Source of the DNA: Schistocerca nitens
Lineage: Eukaryota > Arthropoda > Insecta > Orthoptera > Acrididae
Length of the DNA: 64,000 nucleotides
Assembly (NCBI RefSeq): GCF_023898315.1
Contig: NC_064616.1
Coordinates: 539,949,602-540,013,601, forward strand
Reading direction: 5' to 3'
This document shows positions 56,549-64,000 of this stretch, piece by piece. The notes under the pieces were generated by a model. It was given only the letters and a program-made list of their open reading frames with translations, did not search any database and was not told where the DNA came from. The stretch's first letter is position 1, and every line of letters starts with the position of its first letter. Made by a program: the position numbers and the translations under genes.

Positions 56549-58542
56549 CTAGCATCTTCTCTCCCTGTCCCACCCCCAAACAGAACGAGAGAAGAATGAC
56601 TGTCTATTTACCTCTGTACGAACCCTAATCTCTCTTATCTTATGTTTGTGATCTTTCCGCGATATATAAGTTGGTGGCAGTAAAATTGTACTGTAGTCAG
56701 CCACAAATGCTGGTTCTATAAATTTCCTCAGTAGCGGTTCACGAAGAGAGCGACTCTTTTTCTCCAGAGACTCCCACCCGAGTTCCTGAAGCATTTCCAT
56801 AATACTCGCGTGATGATCAAACCTACCAGTAACAAATCTAGCAGCCCGCCTCTGAATTGCTTCTATGTCCTCCCTCAAACCGACCTGGTAGGGCTCCCAA
56901 ATGCTCTAGTACTACTCAAGAATACGTCGTATTAGTGTTTTATAAGCGGTCTCTTTTACAGATGAACCACATCGTCCCAAAATTCTACCAATGAACCGAA
57001 GACGACTATCCGCCTTCCCAAAACTGCCATTACCTGCGTGTCCCACTTCATAACGCTCTGCAATGTTAGGCACAAATATTTAATCAACGTGAATGTTTCA
57101 AGCGCTCAACTACCAATGGAGTATGCAAACACTACGGGATTCTTTTTCCTATTCATCTGCGTTAATTTACATTTTTCTATAATTAGAGTTAGCTGCCATT
57201 CTTTACACCAATCACAAATCCTCTCCAAGTCATCTTGTATCCTCCTACAGTCACTCAACGACGACACCTTCCCGTATGCCACAGCATCATCAGCAAACAG
57301 CCGCACATTACTATCCACCCTATCCAAAAGATCATTTATGTAGACAGTAAGCAACAGCGGAGCTACCACACTTCCCTGGGGCACTCCAGATGATACCCTC
57401 ACCTCCGATGAACACTCACCGTCGAGGACAACGTACTGGGTTCTATTACTTAAGAAGTCTTCGAGCCACCCACATATTTGGGAACCAATCCCATATGCTC
57501 GTACCTTAGTTAGGTTCAAATGGCTCTGTGCTCTATGGGACTTAACTTCTGAGGTCATCAGTACCCTATAACTTAGAACTACTTAAACCTAACTAACCTA
57601 AGGACATCACACACATCCATGCCCGAGGCAGGATTCGAACCTGCGACCGTAGCGGTCGCGCGATTCCAGATTGTAGTGCATAGTACCGTTCGGCCACTCC
57701 GGCCGTCACCTTAGTTAGGAGTCTGCAGTGGGGCTCCGATTCAAACGCTTCCCACAAGTCAAGGAATATGGCATTCTTCTGATACCCCTCATCCATGGTT
57801 CGCAAGATATCATGTGAAAAAAGGGCGAGTTGCGTTTCGCAGGATAGATGCTTTCTAAAGCCGTGCTGATGCATGAACAGCAACTTCTCTGTCTCAAGGA
57901 AATTCATTATATTCGAACTGAGAACATGTTCGAGAATCCTGCAACAAACCAATATTAAGGATATTGGTCTGTAATTTTGAGGATCCGTCCTTCTACCCTT
58001 CTTATAGACAGGCGTCACCCTCGCTTTTTTCCAGTCGCTCGGGACTTTACGTTGGGCAAGAGATTCGCGATAAATGCAAGCTAAGTAAGGAGCCAATGCA
58101 GTAGGGTGCTCTCTGTGAAACAGAATTGGAATCCCATAAGGACCTGGCGAATTATTTATTTTCAACCCATTCAGCTGCTAAAGCAGCCAGGGATGTCTAT
58201 CACTATGTCCTATATACCGGAAACAGTACGAGACTCAAACGGCAATATGTTTGTACGATCATCTCGCGTGAAAGATTTCTCAAATGCTAAATTTAAAATT
58301 TCAGCTTTCGTTTTGTTGTCTTCCGTTGCCAGGCCAGACTGATCAGTGAGTGACTGGATGGAAGCCTTCGACCAGCTTACCGATTTTACGTAAGACCAGA
58401 ATTTCCTTGGGTTTTCAGAAAGATCTTTTGCTAAGGTATGACGGTGGTAGTGGTTGTATGCTTCGCGCACCGCTCTTTCTACAGCAGCACGAATCTTTAC
58501 TGACTTTTGCCTGTCCTCATTCTCGCAACTTTCTTGTACCAC
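56549..58542 (-). pseudogene. LINE reverse transcriptase, broken, split by a SINE
   Basis: From 58542 down: KFWSYVKSVSWSKASIQSL, then (57593-58165) NNSPGPYGIPILF, VPSDWKKARVTPVYKKGRRT, NYRPISLILVCCRILEHVL, HQHGFRKHLSCETQLALF and FLDLWEAFE (first catalytic Asp; the usual AFD has become AFE). A SINE splits the gene after HCRLLTKV. It resumes with RAYGIGSQICGWLEDFLS, SSGVPQGSVVAPLL, and the active site RLFADDAVAYG. The C-terminal frame 56549-56878 has EAIQRRAARFVTGRFDHH and ELGWESLEKKSRSLR. The catalytic ADD is kept, but frameshifts near 57100, 58165 and 58517 break it. Confidence 0.93.
57515..57707 (-). repeat. Main-family SINE in the LINE RT, 12-bp perfect target duplication
   Basis: ACCTTAGTTAGG stands at 57503-57514 and 57708-57719. 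Reverse-oriented full copy with GGATTCGAACCTGCGACC near 57632. The RT reading resumes in place if one duplicate is left out. Confidence 0.97.
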
Positions 58543-59590
58543 GAGTGCAACTGTGTTTGCTTCCTGAGCATTCTCCGAATTGTGCTGTTAAACCACGGTG
58601 GGTCTTTTCCCTCCGTAACTCACTTTTTCGGCACTTATTTCTCCCAGCGTGATTTACAATGTGTTTAAAATTTGCCCATAAATCTTCCACGTCCATTGTA
58701 CCGGAAGTAAATGAAGTCGATTCATTTACTGAGTGGGATGCTAACAACTGCTTATCTGCTCTTTCTTGTAAGAATACTCTCCTAGGCTTCTTGACCGACA
58801 TTTTAACTATCGTAACCATAGTCGTAATGACATCATGATCACTAATAGCTGTCTCAACACTGACAGCGTCGATGAGTTCTGGTCTGTTCGTGGCTACCAG
58901 ATCTAAAATATTCCCATTACGCGTTGGCTGCCGATTTAGCTGCTCAAGACAGTTTTCGGATAATGTGTTCAAAAGTAATACACACAGCGGATTGTCTGTA
59001 CCACCTGTAATGAATCCATAGACATCCCTGTCTATACTAGGTAGGTTGAAGTCGACTCCGACTTATATAGCATGATCCGGGTACTTCTGCGATGCAGAGT
59101 GTAGACTCCCTTTGAATGATTCTAGAACTGTCACGGTGGAACCTGGTGGCCGGTAATAACACCCTACAAATAACTTTATTTCTCCTAGCCCTCTTTAACA
59201 TGTCCAGATAACTTCACAGTCACACTCTACTTCGACCTCAGTAGACACAATATTTATGCCAATTGCACGGAAGACACCACCTCCTACGGCGTCTAATCTG
59301 TCTTTCCGATACACGTTCCAACCCTCACTAAATATTTCAGAACTTCCTATCTCAGGGTTCAGCCAGGTCTCAGTCCCGAGAATAATTTGCGCGCCACACG
59401 CTTCCTGGAGGGCAGTAATTTCAGGATCTTTATTCCGAACACTCTGAAAATTTACTGCTAGTATCTCGATAGCTGAAGTGTCCTTACGCTGAGCGCGTCC
59501 TGATTTCCCTGCCTGCACGTCGACTGTTGAGTGTTCATCAGGACACCTCGCACTACTGCGTAGCCTAAAAAACCCCCATGTGCATGCCAC
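58543..59590 (-). pseudogene. LINE ORF2 start: apurinic-type endonuclease, broken
   Basis: The frame from 59590 (MACTWGFFRLRSSARCPDEH) leads to the endonuclease: EILAVNFQSVRNKDPEI (first Asn), ILGTETWLNPEIG (Glu), YRKDRLDAVGGGVF (the RxGGG block). After a frame change near 59190, a VDFNLP block near 59045-59062 corresponds to the GDFN motif, and AISDHDVI (58853-58830) is the final SDH motif. It nicks target DNA to prime reverse transcription. The start overlaps the end of ORF1 by about 130 bp in another frame. Confidence 0.88.
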
Positions 59591-60480
59591 AGATACTCTG
59601 CTACCCGAGTAGCCGCTTCCTTTGTGTAGTGCACCCCTGACCTATCTAGGGGCGTCCTACAATTCCCCACCCAGTAGCGCAGGTCTAGAAATCAGCAGCC
59701 AAGACCGTCAGTGAGTTGACGAAGCCTCTGGTTGAGACCCTCCACTCGGCTTCAAGCCAAAGGACCCCGATCCACTCTGGGAACGATGCTGCAAATAGAG
59801 AGCTCTGCTTGCACCTCACGTGCGAGGCCAGCGGTCTTCACCAAATCCGCCAGCCACCTGTACGAACTGAAGATCGCCTCCGAACCCAAACGACAGGCAT
59901 CACTGGCGCCGACGTGAGCAACTACTTGCAGACGACTGCACCCCGTACGCTCGATAGTCACAGGCAAGGCCGCCTCCACATCTTGCATGAGGCCCCCCGG
60001 CAAACAACCGAGTGCACGTTGGAATTCTTTCCAGCCCTGTACGCTATTTCCCTAAGGGGCTCCATCACCCGCCTAACGTTGGAGCTCCCAGTAACCAGCA
60101 AGCCTTTGCCCCCCGTGTGCCTGCTCGCGCCCTGCTGAAGGAGCGGCCACCTGCCCACTGAGCGGATGAACGGGCGAGGCCAGCCGGCCAGCCTCCACAT
60201 TGACCCTCCGCCTCGAGCGACGCGAACGCGTTGCTGTCCGCCACTCACCCTGAGGTGAGGGCGGCCCCAACGCGCCGGGTACACTAGAAGGTGCCTCGGC
60301 GGCTGAGTCAGCGGACGCAGCAAGCGACACCTGGGGTGTCTCAAACGACGCACCAGACCCTCCGCCGTCGCTGAACCTCGAGGCAGCAGCCTGAAGGCGG
60401 CTGACCGTGGCTAACAGCACGCTCAGCTGCTCGCTAACCGAGGCCAGTTCCTCCTGCGCCCGCACACTGCACGCACACAC
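59458..60480 (-). pseudogene. LINE ORF1 with SGNH/GDSL esterase-like domain, broken
   Basis: N-terminal part (60073-60480) has a short coiled coil (EELASVSEQLSVLLATVSRL) and a Ser/Pro/Arg linker. The esterase-like domain follows: KGLLVTGSSNVRRV near 60090-60070 (block I, GSSN for the GDS family signature; Ser kept), VVAHVGASDA near 59925-59895 (block III, usually GxND), ELSICSIVPRVDRG near 59800, and DRSGVHYTKEAATRVAEYL near 59648-59590 (C-terminal His). This is the arrangement known for ORF1 of CR1-type LINEs, where the domain is thought to bind membranes or lipids. Frameshifts lie near 60000 and 59740. The Asp of GDS and the Asn of GxND have changed. Confidence 0.8.
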
Positions 60481-60877
60481 CCTATCTATCCTAGCGCTAA
60501 TATCTGGACGTATAGAGTTGTGATAAATAAAACAGCAATATGCGACTGCATAGTTGCGTCACCAGCGCCAGATTGAGCTGCGATATATGAACAATTACGT
60601 ACTAACTAAGCAATGAAATGACCACGACTACGCCACTATACAGATATTACAATGCGATCCTACCCCTGTCTTAGTACAAATGACAACCGCCTACGTGATG
60701 TTACACTCTACCGTTATTAAAATTTGATACTACCCCTTTCTATTTCGAGAATACGCAAAGATACGAAAAATTTCACCATGCAAGCACACAAACACACAAA
60801 GTAACTTGAGTTAAACCTGAAAAACTAATACGAAAAACTGAATATACGACTAGTTTCTGCAACTGCTGCTCGCACAC

Positions 60878-61085
60878 GGCCGGCCGGGATGGCCGAGCAG
60901 TTCTAGGCGCTTCAGTCAAGAACTGTGCGCCCGCAACGGTTGCAGGTTCGAATCCTGCCTCGGGCATGGATGTGTGTGAGGTCCTTAGGTTAGTTAAGTT
61001 TAAGTTCTAGGGGACTAATGATCTTAGATGTTAAGTCCCACAGTGCTCAGAGCCATTTGAACCTTTTTTTTTTTTTTTTTTTTTT
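60878..61085 (+). repeat. Main-family SINE with long T tail, in the LINE 5' region
   Basis: Full copy ending in a run of 22 T (61064-61085). Flanks GCTCGCACAC (60868-60877) and GCACGCACAC (61086-61095) match at 9 of 10. The T run is unusual: other copies in this window end after TTTGAACCATTTT. Confidence 0.95.
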
Positions 61086-61420
61086 GCACGCACACTTCAC
61101 TCTGCAGAAACAGATGAAACTGCGCTGGCCTCTGTCTGCTGCTAACTGACTCTACGAAATAAACAGAAAGCACTGGTTGTCCAAAACAAGCAACTGACTA
61201 ACGACTCCGCGAATTTACACTTTACGGCTATCAATAAGCAATATTACTCCTCTCAAATAGGAGAATACGCAAGGGTTTAATGTAATTAAATATGCAAGAA
61301 CACAAACACTCGGAAAGAAATTAAGAATCAAACAACAAAACAAATATGAAAGCTAAATATGCGACTCGCTACTGCACTGCTGCTGCACTACTGCTGCACT
61401 GTTACTTCACCAGCTGCTGC

Positions 61421-62231
61421 TCATGACTGGAAACGAGTGATTTACACTGGTGAATCACGCTATACTCTGTGTGAATCTGAATGAAGCATTGGGATTTGAC
61501 CAACACCTGGTTCAAATGCTTCTGAGCACTATGGGACTTAACATCTGAGGTCATCAGTTCCCTAGAACTTAGAACTACTTAAACCTAACTAACCTAAGGA
61601 CATCACACACATCCATGCCCGAGGCAGGATTCGAACCTGCGACCGTAGCAGTCGTGCAGTTCCGGACTGCGCGCCTAGAACCGCTAGACCACCGCAGCCG
61701 GCGAATACCTGGAGAACGTTGCCTGCATCGACTGAGATGTTGGGGTGTGGGAGTGTTTTTCGTGATTAATGCATAGTCCTCTTACGGCACTTAAGAAAAC
61801 GCGAAATGAGTGAGTGTATGAACACAATTTACAGCATTCTGTACTGCGTGCAATAGATGACCAGTTCGGAGATGATAATTGTTTGTATCAGCATTACAAT
61901 GCACAATATAATAACCAATAGCATGTGACACATTAGCTTTGTAGACAGTAACAGTCTTTATATGGACTGGCCTGGCAAGCATCCTGAACTGACTGCACTG
62001 GAAAATCCTCCCCATGAGTTCGAATGTCGACATCGTTTCAGAACCCACCGTTTAACATCGCTACCTATTCTAGTCTCGGGGCTTGATGAACTATACGCTG
62101 CCTTTCATTCACAAACATTCACACACTTCAACCGAAGCGTCCCAAGTGGAGTTAAAGCCGTCGTAAAAACTAAGGGTGGTCACAGACAAATATTAGTGCC
62201 CATTAGCAATTGTCCGGAAAATATTCATTAG
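61421..62231 (+). pseudogene. Tc1-like transposase 2 in copy B, 3' part after the LINE
   Basis: HDWKRVI resumes at about 61421 with TLCESE, then the SINE at 61511-61700 interrupts. The C-terminal frame 61962-62231 reads MDWPGKHPELTALENPPHEF ... LPILVSGLDELYAAFHSQTF ... SVPSGVKAVVKTKGGH, ending PENIH as in copy A. The conserved Glu of LEN is present. Confidence 0.85.
61511..61700 (-). repeat. Main-family SINE in copy B transposase 2
   Basis: Reverse-oriented copy between CAACACCTGG (61501-61510) and GAATACCTGG (61703-61712), which match at 8 of 10. Copy A has the single site GGCGAATACCTGGAGAACG (24877-24895). Confidence 0.95.
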
Positions 62232-64000
62232 GTAGTGTATGTGCGGTCTGAATGCTTATTAAACGCTCTTAATTAAGGTAATCGTTAAGATCTCTCTTTT
62301 CTTGTAGTTATGAATTTTTGTCCTCGACGAGACGCCACTTACCATAGCAATCACAATTAATGTGGAACGGGGAGATCGAAGTCAAAATGGACTACACAAC
62401 GGAAAATCGGTGAATTGGGAAAAAGGATCAAGCATAAGGCAAATGTTAAAACGAGCAATGCCAGTAATATGAATCTAATGTTGACAACATGTATTGTTAT
62501 TTTACAGGTGATTCACTGCATACTTCGATTTTCGCCTTTCTAAAGCAATGTTTCAGGCTTCGTGTCACGAAATAGTTTGATGCATCTCTCCACGCTTGTC
62601 TATACTACGCAAGACTTCATGTCTGCGTAACTAAAGCTACCTTCATTCGCTGGAAACCTGCTTGCTGTAGGCAAGACCTTCGTCTCCCCCTCTTTCTAGT
62701 CTCCCGCACCACACCCCAACCCGCCGACACCAGAGCACTCACACATTTCCGTCGAATAGCCAGCTGAAGATTCGTTGATGACCCCGGGTGTGTGCAGTCA
62801 AGTGATCAATTCCTTACGTCATGCTGCGGCAAATTTTTGCCCCAAATCTAATCAGTACCTCCACATCAGTTGTTAGAAATTCAATCTTCAGAATCCTGTT
62901 ATCCAACCATATTTCAAATACTTCTGTTCTCTACTTTAGTGACTGTTATCATCCAAGTTTAGTGCTAACAGCTCTCTGCCAGTACTATAAGTTTACGTAG
63001 GGAATTAAAAAAAAACGGATTTCAATGTTCTAGCAGCTTTTCGCGATTCGCTGTGCTCCACAACAACCCAGGGAATCACCGCGGTTTGTGGAATAGGCTT
63101 CATAGACTAGCGGTACCTTCCCGACATAAATAGTAACGCACACCTACATGCTTGATACTATGAATCCGAACTTCTCCCTTTAGGACAAGTGTTTCTTGTA
63201 GTCCTAATTGAGAACCATCCAAGATTTTTCGTGCAGCTGCGGTCTGCTTTTCCGTCGAGGTAAAAAGGATGGCTTTGCCGCTGAGACCAGGTAGCCACAT
63301 ACCTGTCCTTGTGCATATTGAAGAAATATGGTAATTGAATTATTAAGCTTCACATAGCGACATGTAACGGAAACGTCACAGCATTTACATATCATCGATA
63401 ACTCTATAGTCCCCTGTTTTCACATAAACAATTTGTCATAGACCTTCCTCGGAGAGAAGTCATTTAATAAAGATCAATATCTTTCACAATTACCGTCTTC
63501 ATGCTATTATTTATGGTTTGGGCGAAAAGTTTATAACATGTGTTCAAAAGAATTAAGGGTCAGAAATACTGTAGAGTTGAAGTACGTGCTTTTGCGGAAT
63601 CATGATAGCCAATATTCGATAGAGTGAAGTGACACCTCCTCGTCCCCCAATAATTCATTGTAAAGTGTCGTTAACACCGTTCCTATTACGTTACAAGTGA
63701 GAGCACAAAATTCTACGTTCAAGCCATCTAAACCAATAAATTGATTTGAAATTTGTTTTTGTTTGTAGTATATGCACTGCGCAACAAAACTAAAGGTTCA
63801 CTATTTTGAAAGCTCGTCACTGTCTCTCATTGCGACGGAGAAGTTTGAAATTTGGCTCAACGGTGACAAAAGGCTTCCTCTGTAGTGTTGCATAAATGTG
63901 GCGGCCTGCGACCTCACACTACAGCCTCGGTGACGCTTCAAACAGCGAAGTGTCGCTACATGCTAAGAAATGGCCGAAACTCGGATTTTGGCGTGAGGTC

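Larger units (their letters stand above)
56477..61420 (-). mobile_element. Near full-length LINE (CR1/L2-like), minus strand, in copy B
   Basis: Its limits are exact because copy A is the empty site: A reads GGACATTTCATGACTGGAAA; B reads GGACAGTTCAT before the LINE and CTCATGACTGGAAA after it, so TCAT (56473-56476 and 61421-61424) is the target duplication. The 3' end carries a TCATCTACATCTACATCTAC array, typical of a LINE with a short repeat end instead of poly-A. ORF1 with an esterase-like domain, endonuclease and reverse transcriptase follow in order on the minus strand. Two SINEs (57515-57707 and 60878-61085) have inserted into it. 60500-61420 is the 5' untranslated part, ending in a CTGCTGCACTACTGCTGCAC tract. 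Several frameshifts make it inactive. Confidence 0.93.
52303..64000. repeat. Composite repeat, copy B (runs off the right edge)
   Basis: Collinear with 20808-27150 once three insertions are taken out: a segment with a SINE at about 54167-54600, the LINE at 56477-61420 and the SINE at 61511-61700. The match still holds at base 64000 (TGGCGTGAGGTC, as at 27139-27150). Sequence between named parts (53640-54160, 54880-55850, 62232-64000) has no gene that I can identify. Confidence 0.9.

Noticed and set aside
59716..60138. 140-codon + strand frame
   Set aside because: It lies antisense to LINE ORF1, whose esterase-like motifs are on the minus strand.
19544..60960. Box B-like sequences (GGTTCGAATCCTGCC) suggesting tRNA genes
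   Set aside because: Each is part of a SINE copy with a conserved non-tRNA tail and target duplications; acceptor stems do not close.

Overview
This is non-coding, repeat-packed nuclear DNA of a large insect genome, most likely an orthopteran and probably a Schistocerca-type grasshopper or locust. The guess rests on ten copies of one tRNA-headed SINE (head ending in GGTTCGAATCCTGCC, tail carrying a TTAGGTTAGTTAGGTTT block and ending AGAGCCATTTGAACC) that I associate with that group; no host gene, rRNA or genuine tRNA gene is visible to settle it. Nearly every open frame that can be recognised belongs to a mobile element or an old virus-like insertion, and nearly all are broken.

Layout. 1-6560: a decayed Ty3/gypsy retrotransposon on the + strand (gag, protease, RT, RNase H, integrase) carrying two SINEs. 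6867-7813: a foldback element with ~300-bp inverted arms, each carrying a tRNA-like promoter unit, flanked by TAA. 7817-10870: no gene; possibly the 3' end of the gypsy element. 10878-14480: the relic of a protein-primed family B DNA polymerase of the Polinton/adintovirus type, cut in two by a dead Tc1-like transposon (12521-13908). 14842-15920: a second tRNA-derived SINE, a short unknown frame and a LINE fragment. 16046-17040: unidentified frames. 17041-20807: gene-free except one SINE.

20808-27150 and 52303-64000 are two diverged copies (A and B) of one composite repeat of more than 6.3 kb, containing remnants of two different Tc1-like transposases and old SINE fragments. Because both copies are in the window, each is the other's empty site: a SINE sits only in A; a near full-length LINE (56477-61420) and two SINEs sit only in B. 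Copy B runs off the right edge.

28621-45896 is a nested retrotransposon. The outer Ty3/gypsy element is on the minus strand (LTRs 28621-29526 and 45175-45896, target duplication GTGG). Inside it lies a second element on the + strand (30900-39044, LTRs of about 550 bp, target duplication ATCT). The inner element keeps gag and only the last ~40 codons of integrase, so it looks like a gag-only, non-autonomous derivative, and it has a 4.2-kb 3' region holding a 54-bp (18-codon) tandem repeat. 45897-52302 is gene-free apart from two SINEs with perfect 11-bp target duplications.

Nothing here works together as a pathway. The interest lies in the order of insertions, in the virus-like polymerase relic, in the gag-only element and in the foldback element.
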